From NCBI GenBank assembly GCA_964462635.1, contig CAYWYJ010000045.1, positions 1 to 25,295 on the forward strand: 25,295 bases of DNA. Direction: 5' to 3'. Made by a program: the position numbers and the translations under genes. This DNA is from JBFMAI01 sp964462635. Its GTDB lineage: Bacteria; Planctomycetota; Phycisphaerae; UBA1845; Fen-1342. Numbering within the stretch: the stretch's first letter is position 1; each line of letters opens with the position of its first letter. This document shows, piece after piece, positions 7,240 through 14,612 of this stretch. Below the pieces are notes generated by a model. The model had not been told where the DNA came from, searched no databases, and saw only the letters and a program-made list of their open reading frames with translations.

Positions 7240-8118
7240 ATGACGCGCCTTTGTCAACCGCGAAAGCCGCAGCCCCGCAGCCCCACGCGACGCCGCTTGG
7301 TCCGGTGGCTTGTGCCGGGGGTGGCCGGCCTGCTGTCCGCGGCGGTCGGTTGCGACCGGTCGGCGGCGGGGGCGTCCGGGCCGACGGTCGCCGTGTCCAA
7401 TACATATCTCGAAGCCGCCCTGCACGATGCGGTCGGCCCCGCGGTGCCGGTGGTCCGCCTCGCGCCGCCGGGGGCCTGCCCCGGGCACTTCGACCTGCGG
7501 CCCAGCCAGATAACCGCCCTGCGGGCCAGCCGACTGGTGCTGCGGTTCGATTTCCAGGCGGAACTGGACCAGCGGCTCGGCACGGGCGGCGCGACGGGCC
7601 CGCGCGTCGCCGCCGTCACCATTCCCGGCGGCCTGTGCGAGCCGCCGAGTTACCTCGCCGCGTGCCGGCAGGTCGCCGACGCGGCCGTGGACGCGGGGTT
7701 GCTGGAACGGACGACGGCCGATGCCCGCCTGGCCGCGATCGCGCGGCGACTGGATGAGTTGGGGGTGTGGGCCAAGCGACGTGTCGGTGAAGCCAAGCTG
7801 CCGGGGGCCGCGGTTGTGACCAGCCGACACCAGGCGGCGTTCTGCCGGTTCCTGGGGTTGAACGTCGTGGCGACGTTCAGCGGGGCCGACACCGCTTCGA
7901 TCGAAGAGATCGGGGCGGCGATCCGGGACGGCACGCCGGCGCGGGCGGTCGTGGCCAACGTGCCCGAGGGCCGCCGGATGGCCGACGCGCTCGGCCAGCG
8001 GCTGGGCGTGCCGGTGGTGGTGTTCGACAATTTCCCGGCAGAGACGTCCGGCGAAACGGGGTTCGACGCGCTGGTCCGGGGCAACGTTGAGCGGCTCGTG
8101 GCCGGCGTGGGACGATGA
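7240..8118 (+). CDS. Metal-binding lipoprotein of a ZnuA/TroA-like ABC importer, with altered metal ligands
   Basis: Substrate-binding protein of the cluster A-I (zinc/manganese) type, 292 residues. An arginine-rich start and hydrophobic stretch lead to a lipobox ending at the cysteine in AAVGCDRS, so it is probably a lipoprotein. Comparing with ZnuA ligand positions: H83 in PGHFDLRPS matches the first His. H197 in SRHQAAFCRFLG matches the third ligand, and D263 in VVVFDNFP the Asp. The second position, usually HIWLDP, here reads LCEPPSY (C133, E134), so that histidine is absent. There is no His-rich loop. The ATG at 7240 lacks a ribosome site. Its stop overlaps the ATPase start. Nickel is a reasonable substrate guess because nikR closes the cluster, but zinc, manganese or cobalt cannot be excluded. 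Confidence 0.87.
   Translation: MTRLCQPRKPQPRSPTRRRLVRWLVPGVAGLLSAAVGCDRSAAGASGPTVAVSNTYLEAALHDAVGPAVPVVRLAPPGACPGHFDLRPSQITALRASRLVLRFDFQAELDQRLGTGGATGPRVAAVTIPGGLCEPPSYLAACRQVADAAVDAGLLERTTADARLAAIARRLDELGVWAKRRVGEAKLPGAAVVTSRHQAAFCRFLGLNVVATFSGADTASIEEIGAAIRDGTPARAVVANVPEGRRMADALGQRLGVPVVVFDNFPAETSGETGFDALVRGNVERLVAGVGR
7252..7257 (-). promoter_or_regulatory. Possible -35 (TTGACA) for the methyltransferase gene
   Basis: A perfect TTGACA reads on the minus strand inside the first codons of the transporter gene. With a 15-base spacer the -10 would be TACATT (7231-7236), inside the candidate operator. The two promoters would then overlap face to face and share the palindrome. Confidence 0.35.
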
Positions 8119-9008
8119 TTACGGCGGACCTCGTCGTTGAACAACTGCGGGTTGTGGCCGGGGGGCGGACGATCCTCGACGTGGACAAGATCACGGTCTC
8201 CCCCGGGGAGATCGTCGCCGTGCTGGGGCCGAACGGGTCGGGCAAGACGACGCTGCTCAGCACCTGCCTGGGATTCCGCAAGCCCACCAGCGGGCAAGTG
8301 CAGGTGCTCGGGCGGCCCGTCGAACGGCTGGGATCGCTGGCGCTGACGCGCCTGCGTCGGGACATCGGCTATGTGCCGCAGGTGCAGCCGGTTCCCGAGC
8401 ACATGCCGCTGACGCTGCGCGAGGTCGTGGCCATCGGTCGCACCGGTCGCGCGGGGCTGCTGCGTCCGCTCCGCCGCGACGACTGGCACGTGGTGGACGA
8501 GTGGATCGAGCGCCTGGGACTGGGGCCGCTGCGCGACGAGCCGTATGGCATCCTGTCGGGCGGCGAGCAGCGCAAGGCCCTGATCGCGCGGGCGATGGTG
8601 CAGCAACCGCGGCTGCTGGTCCTCGACGAACCCACGGTGCATCTGGATCTCGGCTGGCGGGAGCAGATCGTCGCGATTCTGGAGCAATTGGGGGCGCGGA
8701 ACGGGTATGAAAAAGGAAGAAGGCAGAATGAAGAAAGGGGCGGGGGCGTGACGCGGACGACAATGGTGCTCGTGTGTCACGAGTTGGAGGTCTTGCCGGC
8801 CTGTTGTCGCCGCGTGGTGCTGCTGGAACACGGCCGGGTTGTCGCCGACGGGGAACCGGAAAGCGTGCTGACGGATGCCCGTATCCGAGACTGGTATGGC
8901 CGGGGATTGCGGACGGTCCACGGGGGCGGGCGGCACGCCGTCGTGCCGCAGGGCTGGGCGACGGATGCCCAGAACCACGAGCCGCCGTGGCCGACGGAGG
9001 GGGCGTGA
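8115..9008 (+). CDS. ATP-binding subunit of the metal ABC transporter, with an in-frame repeat-derived insert
   Basis: Energises import through the permease encoded next. It has 297 residues. Walker A is GPNGSGKT (K44), the Q-loop lies near YVPQVQP, the signature LSGGEQ starts at L147, Walker B is LLVLDEP (D171-E172), and the H-loop is VCHE (H222). All catalytic motifs are intact. Between Walker B and the H-loop there are about 15 extra residues (around 198-212, rich in K, R, E, Q and G). They are encoded by a purine-rich stretch, 8706-8739, that matches repeat words elsewhere in the window. The C-terminal 50 residues are also longer than usual and look disordered. The start overlaps the lipoprotein stop, and the stop overlaps the permease start (TGATG), so the three genes are one operon. 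Confidence 0.94.
   Translation: MITADLVVEQLRVVAGGRTILDVDKITVSPGEIVAVLGPNGSGKTTLLSTCLGFRKPTSGQVQVLGRPVERLGSLALTRLRRDIGYVPQVQPVPEHMPLTLREVVAIGRTGRAGLLRPLRRDDWHVVDEWIERLGLGPLRDEPYGILSGGEQRKALIARAMVQQPRLLVLDEPTVHLDLGWREQIVAILEQLGARNGYEKGRRQNEERGGGVTRTTMVLVCHELEVLPACCRRVVLLEHGRVVADGEPESVLTDARIRDWYGRGLRTVHGGGRHAVVPQGWATDAQNHEPPWPTEGA
8706..8739 (+). repeat. Purine-rich repeat copy lying in frame inside the ABC ATPase gene
   Basis: An A/G-rich run without parallel in the surrounding GC-rich codons. It shares the words AAAAAGGAAnAA and GCAGAA with the reverse complement of 23458-23489. It sits where ABC ATPases normally pass directly from the helix after Walker B to the H-loop strand, and it keeps the frame open. 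Confidence 0.6.
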
Positions 9009-9889
9009 TGGACCTCGTGTTCTTCCTGCCGGTGATGGTGGGGGGTGTGCTGGCGGGTGCGTCGTCGGCGCTGCTCGGCGTCTATATCGTCGGCATGCGC
9101 ATCCCGTTTCTGGCCGTATGCGTGTCGCACGCCGCCCTGGCCGGGGCCGTCTTCGGGCACCTGGCCGGCCTTGACGGGTCGCTGATGCTGTGGCCCGCGC
9201 TACTGGCCGCGACGGGCACCGCTCTGCTGCTGGGGCTGCTCGAAGGCCGACACGTGCGGGTGGACACGAACGTCATCATCGGCGTGCTGTTCTCGTTGTC
9301 GATGGGGCTGGCGTTCCTGGGGATCGGGCTGTTCGGCGTGCTGGGGAAGTCCGATAACGAAGTCCGCGGGCTGCTGTGGGGCAGCCTGCTGTTTTGCCGC
9401 TGGCCCGACGTGGCCCTCACGGCCGCCGTCACCGCCGGCCTGAGCCTGTTCGTGCTCGCCTTCCGCAAGGAGCTGCGGGCTATTCTATTCTCGCGGCTGC
9501 ACGCGGCGGCGGCGGGCGTTCACGTCGGCCTGGTATGGACCGGATTCCTTGTCCTCACCAGCGCCGCTCTGACCGTGAACTTCCAGACGGTCGGCGGCCT
9601 GATGATCTACAGCCTGATTACCAACCCGGCCCTGGCGGCCTTTCAACTGGCGCGCGGCCACGATCGCGTGCTATGGCTCGCGGTCCTCCTCGGCGGACTG
9701 ACCAGCCTCCTCGGGTTCCTGGCCGCGGCCCACTGGGACCTGCCGGTCGGCGCCACGATCGTCATCCTGTCGTCGCTGCTGGTCGGGGCCGCGTGGATGA
9801 TTGGTCGGCGGCCGACGGACCCACCGAAGAGACGCTCGGACACAGGGAGCGGACAAAGAGAAGTGTGCAAAGTGCAAAGTGACAAGTGA
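9008..9889 (+). CDS. Permease subunit of the metal ABC transporter (ZnuB/ABC-3 family)
   Basis: Membrane channel for the metal importer, 293 residues, mostly hydrophobic with about eight transmembrane helices. ABC-3 family marks include the SHAALAGAVFG stretch near residue 40, GVLFSLSMGLAFLGIGL, VNFQTVGGLMIYSLITNPALAA, and the final LPVGATIVILSSLLVGA helix. The ATG at 9008 overlaps the stop of the ATPase gene. The last ten or so residues (REVCKVQSDK) do not look like family sequence. They and the stop codon are encoded by a CAAAGTG-type repeat at 9863-9896, so the original C-terminus has probably been replaced or extended. The tail is cytosolic and unlikely to block function. Confidence 0.94.
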   Translation: MDLVFFLPVMVGGVLAGASSALLGVYIVGMRIPFLAVCVSHAALAGAVFGHLAGLDGSLMLWPALLAATGTALLLGLLEGRHVRVDTNVIIGVLFSLSMGLAFLGIGLFGVLGKSDNEVRGLLWGSLLFCRWPDVALTAAVTAGLSLFVLAFRKELRAILFSRLHAAAAGVHVGLVWTGFLVLTSAALTVNFQTVGGLMIYSLITNPALAAFQLARGHDRVLWLAVLLGGLTSLLGFLAAAHWDLPVGATIVILSSLLVGAAWMIGRRPTDPPKRRSDTGSGQREVCKVQSDK

Positions 9890-9896
9890 CAGGTGA
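9863..9896 (+). repeat. CAAAGTG-type tandem repeat forming the permease 3' end
   Basis: GTGCAAAGTG and near copies (TGTGCAAAGTG, TGACAAGTGACAGGTG) run in tandem across the stop codon at 9887-9889. The same word, TGCAAAGTGCA, occurs at 23391-23401 in the inverted repeat before pckA. The rest of the gap to 9962 has no clear hairpin terminator. Confidence 0.6.
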
Positions 9897-9962
9897 TGGG
9901 CGCTCCGTCGACTGATAGCTTGTTGCGCTGTCTGGGGTCTTTGTGGTGATGCTCTTATGCGG

Positions 9963-10382
9963 TCAATGCAGGGCCGCACCCGTGGCGCTCATGGTGAGGC
10001 CGGCGTGGAGCACGCCGCGCTGCTTGCGCAGATCATCCACCAGTTGCCGGACGCGGGCGGTGCTGCCGCGGACCATGATCATTTCGGCGCAGTGGTCGTG
10101 CGACAGGTGTACGTGAGTGGTCGCCAGAATGTGGTCGTGGTGGTCGTGCTGGATGTCGATGAGCCGGTCCGTGAGCTGCCGGGCATGGTGGTCGTAGACC
10201 AGCGTGACCGTGCCGACCACCTCCTGCCGCTCGTCGGCCCACTGTTGCTCGACGAGCCGCTGGCGGATGAGGTCGCGGATGAACTCGGACCGGTTGGTGT
10301 AGCGGCTGCCGCGGACCAGCCGTTCCAGGCGGTTGGCCAAGGGCTTCTCCAGCGAGATGCTCAGACGGACCAGGTCGGACAT
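9963..10382 (-). CDS. nikR: Nickel-responsive regulator NikR
   Basis: Tetrameric ribbon-helix-helix repressor that senses Ni(II) and controls nickel uptake. It has 139 residues, the usual length. The N-terminal RHH domain opens SDLVRLSISLEKPLANRLERLV and has the RSEFIRDLIR helix. The C-terminal ACT-like domain holds all four nickel ligands. H79, H90, H92 and C98 correspond, with a constant offset of 3, to H76, H87, H89 and C95 of E. coli NikR; the region reads ATTHVHLSHDHCAEMIM. The ATG at 10382 has GAAGGTG upstream. It is convergent with the metal permease and 73 bases from it, which links it to that transporter. The likely target is the palindrome at 7215-7239. I saw no matching palindrome before nikR itself. 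Confidence 0.95.
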   Translation of the reverse strand: MSDLVRLSISLEKPLANRLERLVRGSRYTNRSEFIRDLIRQRLVEQQWADERQEVVGTVTLVYDHHARQLTDRLIDIQHDHHDHILATTHVHLSHDHCAEMIMVRGSTARVRQLVDDLRKQRGVLHAGLTMSATGAALH

Positions 10383-10415
10383 GCGGCACCTTCGACGCGC
10401 TCCCCCGCCGCGGGT

Positions 10416-10421
10416 AATATA
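10416..10421 (-). promoter_or_regulatory. Possible nikR -10 (TATATT on the minus strand)
   Basis: The only AT-rich word in the 170-base gap between nikR and the divergent PLP-enzyme gene is GTAATATAC (10414-10422). On the minus strand it gives TATATT, with a leader of about 25 bases. No good -35 is visible. It contains one TAATA half-site but no partner at NikR spacing. Confidence 0.3.
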
Positions 10422-10503
10422 CATGGGCCGCCGGTCCGGCACAGCGGGCCGGCGTGCTCCAACGGTTTCGCCTTGCCTCGGCGCGTGAGCTGGGGCGTGC
10501 AGG

Positions 10504-10530
10504 GCCGCGGTCCGACCCGCCCGCCGCGGC
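10504..10530 (+). other. Stem-loop in the leader of the PLP-enzyme gene
   Basis: GCCGCGG and CCGCGGC form a 7-bp stem with a 13-base loop, 22 bases before the ATG at 10553 and just before the AAGGG ribosome site. It could affect initiation. I could not match it to a SAM or other known riboswitch. Confidence 0.3.
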
Positions 10531-10552
10531 GTGACAACACAAGGGTCTGCTG

Positions 10553-11785
10553 ATGCACACCGATCCGAACTGGTCCCCGGAGACGTTGGCCGTCCACGCG
10601 GGGATCGAGAAGAGCGAGTTTCAGCCCGCCGTCCCACCCATCTACCAGACCTCGACATTCGGCTTTGCCAGTGCCGAGCACGGGGCGGCGTTGTTTGCCG
10701 GACAGGGGCACGGCTTCATCTACTCGCGGATGGGTAACCCGACCGTCCGCGCGCTGGAGAACTCGATCGCCGCGTTGGAGGGCGGCCGCGCGGCGCTGGC
10801 CTGCGCCAGCGGTATGGCCGCGATCCACACGGTTTTCAGCACGTTCTTGCACCAAGGCGACCACGCCGTGTGTAGCGAAGCCGTTTACGGGCCCACTTGC
10901 ACGCTGTTGAAGTCGGTCCTCGCGGATTTCGGTATTCAAGCCACGATGGTCGACACGTCGGACCTCGACGCGGTCCGCCAGGCGCTGCGGCCCAGCACGA
11001 AGGTGATCTACGTCGAGACGCCCTGCAACCCGACGCTGGTGATCTCGGACCTGACGGCGATCGGCAAACTGGCCCACGAGCGCGGCGCGCTGGTCGTCGT
11101 GGACAACACGTTCATGAGCCCCCTGCTCCAGCGGCCCTTCCGCTTCGGCACCGACATCATCGTCCACAGCCTCACCAAGTATCTCAACGGCCATGCCGAT
11201 GTCGTGGGCGGGGCCATCGTCGTCCGAGAGGACGCCCACTACGCCCCGCTGCGGCGGATGTTGAACCACCTGGGCGGCGTCCTGCCCCCGTTCGAGTGCT
11301 TCCTGGTCCACCGCGGGATCAAGACGCTCCCGCTGCGCATGCAGCGGCACTGCGAAAGCGCCCAGAAGATCGCCGAGTTCCTCGACGGTCACCCGCAAGT
11401 CGAATGGGTGCGTTACCCCGGGCTCAAGAGCCACCCGCAGTACGAGCTCGGCCGCCGGCAGATGAGCGGCCCCGGCGGCATCATCTCATTCTGCCTCAAG
11501 GGCGGCCTCGAAGCCGGTCGGCGCATGATGAACTCGGTCAAGCTCTGTCTGCTGGCGGTCAGTCTGGGCGGCGTCGAAACGTTGATCCAACACCCCGCGA
11601 GCATGACGCACGCCTCGATGGGCGCCGAAGCCCGCCGCCAGGCCCACATCGAAGACGGCCTCGTGCGCCTGTCGGTGGGCATCGAAAACGCCGACGACCT
11701 GATCGCCGATCTCGACCAGGCGATGGCCGCGACGACGGGGGCGTCCTGCGCCGCTCCCGCGACCGCGCACCCGGCGGTAGGGTAG
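10553..11785 (+). CDS. Cys/Met-metabolism PLP enzyme, closest in look to methionine gamma-lyase
   Basis: Cytoplasmic enzyme of the trans-sulfuration family (cystathionine gamma-synthase, gamma-lyases, O-acylhomoserine sulfhydrylases), 410 residues. Marks in order: PPIYQTSTF, YSRMGNPTVRALE, ASGMAAIHTVF, ETPCNPTL, the PLP lysine K209 in HSLTKYLNGHADVVGG, and ETLIQHPASMTHASM near the end. The last of these and the KYLNGHADVVGG form recall methionine gamma-lyases. However, the residue pattern after the tyrosine (YGPTC) is not the YGCT of classical ones, so cystathionine or O-acylhomoserine activity remains possible. The ATG at 10553 has AAGGG about 9 bases upstream. The last 20 residues (ATTGASCAAPATAHPAVG) are a disordered extension. 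The gene converges on a DUF1611 gene 7 bases away. Confidence 0.9.
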   Translation: MHTDPNWSPETLAVHAGIEKSEFQPAVPPIYQTSTFGFASAEHGAALFAGQGHGFIYSRMGNPTVRALENSIAALEGGRAALACASGMAAIHTVFSTFLHQGDHAVCSEAVYGPTCTLLKSVLADFGIQATMVDTSDLDAVRQALRPSTKVIYVETPCNPTLVISDLTAIGKLAHERGALVVVDNTFMSPLLQRPFRFGTDIIVHSLTKYLNGHADVVGGAIVVREDAHYAPLRRMLNHLGGVLPPFECFLVHRGIKTLPLRMQRHCESAQKIAEFLDGHPQVEWVRYPGLKSHPQYELGRRQMSGPGGIISFCLKGGLEAGRRMMNSVKLCLLAVSLGGVETLIQHPASMTHASMGAEARRQAHIEDGLVRLSVGIENADDLIADLDQAMAATTGASCAAPATAHPAVG

Positions 11786-11792
11786 AGCGAGT

Positions 11793-12845
11793 TCATCCCG
11801 CGAGGGACGCGTCCAACAGCCGGTCGCAGCCGTCACGGATGGGGTCGGCGACGGGCACCCCGAGCTCGTCCTCAAGACGCCGCGCCGCGACCTGAGCTGC
11901 ATCGTCGTCGTGATCCAGCGTATTGAGCGCGACCGCGACCACGCGGGCGGGGCGCAGGAACGCGGCGGCCTGCTCATACGCCGCGATCAACGCCGCGGTG
12001 GGCGGCAACGGCGAGCGCGGCGGCGCGTTGTACTGCGTGCGGCCGAGCTGGTGAACGAGCACGAGCGCGTGCGGGCAGGCGCCGTGCAGGAGTGACAGCG
12101 TGACGCCCGAGAACCCCGGGTGGGCGATGCTCCCCTGCCCCTCAATGAAGCACACGTCGGCGTCGGCCGCGTCGAGGACCATCTGCTCGACGGCACCGGC
12201 GACGAAATCCGCGACACAGGCGTCGATCGTAACGCCGCGGCCCGCCACCATGATCCCCGTCTGTCCGGTGGGGAGAAACCGGGCGTCGAGCCCGCGCCGT
12301 CGGGCCGCCAGCGATAGCTCGAGCGCGGTCACCATCTTGCCCACGTTGCAGTCGGTGCCGACGGTCAGGACGCGCCGGCAGCGCGTCGTCAGGGCGCGGG
12401 CCGAGGCCACGACCCGCTCGGCGGGCGGCCGGCGAAGGTCGTGGATTCGTGCTCCACGGGCCGCGGCCAAATCGGACAACTCCGCATCGTCCGCCAGGAA
12501 GTGGTGCAGTCCGCTGACCACGTCGACGCCGGCGTGCAGAGCGGCCCGCACGTGCCGGCGCATCGGCTCCGGCAGCGCTCCGCCGACCGGGGCCACGCCG
12601 ATCAACAGCGCGTCCGGTCGCAAAGCGGCCGCCGCGGTCATGTCCGGCAGGATGGGCACCGGCGGCGCCCACGGGATGACTTCCTGCACGCGCCGGCCGG
12701 CGGCGGGCGTGTCGATCAGGCCGACCACGTCGGCAGCGCGATACCGCAGCACGACGGCGGCCGTTTTGGAGGAGTAGACCCCGAGCTGGCCCTCGGTCAG
12801 CAACAGCATTCGCCGGTAAGGGGGAAGCACGTGCACGGGCACCAT
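11793..12845 (-). CDS. DUF1611 family protein (DgcN-like P-loop protein)
   Basis: Protein of about 350 residues of the DUF1611 family, whose studied member DgcN is a D-glutamate N-acetyltransferase in D-glutamate breakdown. The N-terminal Rossmann-like part (about 10-125) begins YRRMLLLTEGQLGVYSSKTA, with LIDTPAAG and a GLHHFLADD segment. A P-loop-like VGTDCNVGKM follows (K170), then FLPTGQTGIMVAGRG, CFIEGQGSIAHPG and LVHQLGRTQYN. These are all typical family blocks. The start is uncertain: ATG at 12845 gives the best family N-terminus but has no ribosome site, and ATG at 12809 is the alternative. No DgcA-type deacetylase or dipeptide epimerase gene is in the window. The family is certain; activity on D-glutamate is not shown. 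Confidence 0.88.
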   Translation of the reverse strand: MVPVHVLPPYRRMLLLTEGQLGVYSSKTAAVVLRYRAADVVGLIDTPAAGRRVQEVIPWAPPVPILPDMTAAAALRPDALLIGVAPVGGALPEPMRRHVRAALHAGVDVVSGLHHFLADDAELSDLAAARGARIHDLRRPPAERVVASARALTTRCRRVLTVGTDCNVGKMVTALELSLAARRRGLDARFLPTGQTGIMVAGRGVTIDACVADFVAGAVEQMVLDAADADVCFIEGQGSIAHPGFSGVTLSLLHGACPHALVLVHQLGRTQYNAPPRSPLPPTAALIAAYEQAAAFLRPARVVAVALNTLDHDDDAAQVAARRLEDELGVPVADPIRDGCDRLLDASLAG

Positions 12846-12961
12846 GATGCCGGGCGTTTGGCGACGATGCAACGCGGCACGCTGGGCGGCGTTGACCTGA
12901 GCGGGCCGCGCGTCCCGCCGCTGGTGTGGTGGGTTCGGTGGGCCGGGCGCGCCGCCCAGGC

Positions 12962-12984
12962 AACTCGTTTCCGAGAAATGAGTT
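12962..12984 (-). terminator. Stem-loop spanning the pgpA stop codon
   Basis: A 10-bp stem (one G-T pair) with a 3-base loop: AACTCGTTTC, CGA, GAAATGAGTT on the plus strand. Its outer end covers part of the TAA of pgpA. No T-run follows, so it may be a weak terminator or an RNA-stabilising hairpin separating pgpA from the DUF1611 gene. Confidence 0.45.
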
Positions 12985-13534
12985 ACGTGGCCACAAGGCC
13001 CAGGTGCAGCGCGGCCGTCAGCGGCGTCAACGCCCACAAGAGCTGGCCGGCGATATTGGCGTAGACCCCCGCCACCAGATCGTCCACGAGAATGCCCCAG
13101 CCCGCCGGCAGCATCTCGGCCCCCCGGGCCGGCGGCGGCTTGAGAATGTCGAATACGCGGAACAGGACGAACTGACCGCCGACGATGCAGGTCAGGGTCC
13201 AGAGGCCCGCGTCCAGACTGACGGGCGCCAGCAGTAGCGCGACCCACTGCCCCGCCACCTCGTCCAGCGTGAATGCCTTGGGGTCCGCCCGGCCCCAGCG
13301 GGCGATGGCCCACGGTCCCCAGCGCACCGCCAGGTGGCTCGCCAGTAGGATGCCGGCCACGAGGAACACGTCCACGGCCCAGCGCGGCGCGCCCAGCGCG
13401 ACCGCCGCGTACCACACCGGCACAACGAGCAGGACCGCGACCACGGACCCCCAGGTGCCCGGAACCAGGGGCAACAGACCGCTGCCCAGGCCGGTGATGC
13501 AGGCCAGCCGCAACCGCTCGCCCCCGCCGCTCAC
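12983..13534 (-). CDS. pgpA: Phosphatidylglycerophosphatase A
   Basis: Membrane enzyme that removes the phosphate from phosphatidylglycerophosphate to give phosphatidylglycerol. It has 183 residues and about four hydrophobic segments. Family marks are GLGSGLLPLVPGTWGS near the N-terminus, FTLDEVAGQWVALLLAP, VLFRVFDILKPPPA and GWGILVDDLVAGVYANI. The acidic residues of these blocks are the metal-binding catalytic ones in PgpA. The GTG at 13534 overlaps the stop of pgsA (GTGA), which makes it the natural coupled start. The preceding gene makes the substrate, so the pair performs two successive steps of phosphatidylglycerol synthesis. Confidence 0.93.
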   Translation of the reverse strand: MSGGGERLRLACITGLGSGLLPLVPGTWGSVVAVLLVVPVWYAAVALGAPRWAVDVFLVAGILLASHLAVRWGPWAIARWGRADPKAFTLDEVAGQWVALLLAPVSLDAGLWTLTCIVGGQFVLFRVFDILKPPPARGAEMLPAGWGILVDDLVAGVYANIAGQLLWALTPLTAALHLGLVAT

Positions 13535-14193
13535 GCCGATGCTCCGTCGGGGCCGCCGGAGCTGGCCGGAGGCTGGGAAGCTCCTCCCAGGGCGTGGGTC
13601 GTGAGCAGGAACGCCCGCGCGCGATGCACGTACACGAGCGCCGACAGGATCGTGATCGCGACGGTGGCCCAGACGGCGGCGATGCGGACCGGCTCCAGCG
13701 CGTCGAGCTCCCACGCGAGCTGGCCAAGGATGAAGCACACCGTCGCCGACTGAATGAACATCTTCAGCTTGCCGATCCACGCGGCGCCGAACTCCTGGCC
13801 GGCCCCCTCGGCGTGCGAACGGACCGCCGACACGAGCAGCTCGCGCGACAGAATGATGACGACCATCCAGGGGCGGACGTCGGTGATGTTGAGGTTGCGG
13901 CCGGTGTCCCAGAAGTGGTGGCTGGCGAACAGGACGAACGCCCCGCAGACCATGAGCTTGTCCACCACCGGGTCGAGGATGCGGCCGAACGAGGTCACCG
14001 ACTGCATCAGCCGGGCCAGCATCCCGTCGATGATGTCGGTGATCGCCGCCACCAGGAAGATCCAGAAACACACCTGGAGCAGCCACCGCTGACTGGCGAG
14101 CTTGTCGGCGTTGAACCACGATAGCAGCACGAAGAAGATGACCGCCAGCACCAGCCGGGTCAGCGTGATCTGGTTGGGGACGTTGATTCTCAT
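13531..14193 (-). CDS. pgsA: CDP-diacylglycerol-glycerol-3-phosphate 3-phosphatidyltransferase
   Basis: Makes phosphatidylglycerophosphate from CDP-diacylglycerol and glycerol 3-phosphate, the committed step to phosphatidylglycerol and cardiolipin. It is an inner-membrane protein of 220 residues. The CDP-alcohol phosphotransferase signature DGx2ARx8Gx3Dx3D is complete: D56, G57, A60, R61, G70, D74, D78. Hydrophobic helices surround it, and the N-terminal VPNQITLTRL is typical of PgsA. The C-terminal 20 residues (GGASQPPASSGG) are a disordered tail. The ATG at 14193 has only a weak GGTGG upstream. Its stop overlaps the pgpA start. Confidence 0.95.
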   Translation of the reverse strand: MRINVPNQITLTRLVLAVIFFVLLSWFNADKLASQRWLLQVCFWIFLVAAITDIIDGMLARLMQSVTSFGRILDPVVDKLMVCGAFVLFASHHFWDTGRNLNITDVRPWMVVIILSRELLVSAVRSHAEGAGQEFGAAWIGKLKMFIQSATVCFILGQLAWELDALEPVRIAAVWATVAITILSALVYVHRARAFLLTTHALGGASQPPASSGGPDGASA

Positions 14194-14328
14194 GCCACCG
14201 TCGTCACGAATGCGCTGCGGCGCGGCACCGATGCCGTTCGGCGCGCGACCCGCGAGGGCCGACCCCCGGCACCAACCGGTGCGGGGTGGGCGGCGGAACG
14301 CGGCCCGCGGCCCGTCGCGCGGGGCGTC

Positions 14329-14433
14329 CTACGCGGCCGGCAACAGCCCGGCCTCGTTCAGGAAGATCACCAGCAAAGAGCCGAGAAAGTTGAGAAACTC
14401 CGACAGAAACAGGACCACGAGCAAGAATGGCAT
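14329..14433 (-). CDS. 34-residue hydrophobic peptide, probable small membrane protein
   Basis: A short reading frame beginning MPFLLVVLFLSEFLNFLGSL and ending in TAG. Residues 3-28 can form one membrane helix with two acidic residues (E12, E27). The AGGAG sequence 8-10 bases before the ATG is the strongest sign that it is translated. It lies 135 bases upstream of pgsA on the same strand, so it may be the first gene of the phospholipid unit or independent. I do not recognise it. Hydrophobic peptides of this size can be membrane regulators or type I toxins, but nothing here decides. The gap 14194-14328 is GC-rich with no further frame I trust. Confidence 0.5.
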   Translation of the reverse strand: MPFLLVVLFLSEFLNFLGSLLVIFLNEAGLLPAA

Positions 14434-14612
14434 CGTTTGACTCCTGCGGGACGCCGACGATTCAGACCGACCGGGCCCTAGCGTAGCGTTCTCGCCGGGC
14501 GCGGCAAGCGGGGCAGGCCGCCGGACTGGACAACGCCCCCCGACCCCGGCACGATGCCGGGCGCGGGTGGCCACGTTGGGCCTGTCGGTGCCCGCCACGG
14601 ACGAGACACCCC

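Noticed and set aside
10414..10422. NikR autoregulatory operator before nikR
   Set aside because: One TAATA half-site is present, but neither side has a partner at the 15-base spacing.
10383..10552. SAM riboswitch before the trans-sulfuration-family gene
   Set aside because: There is a 7-bp hairpin near the start, but I could not assemble the SAM-I or SAM-II core.
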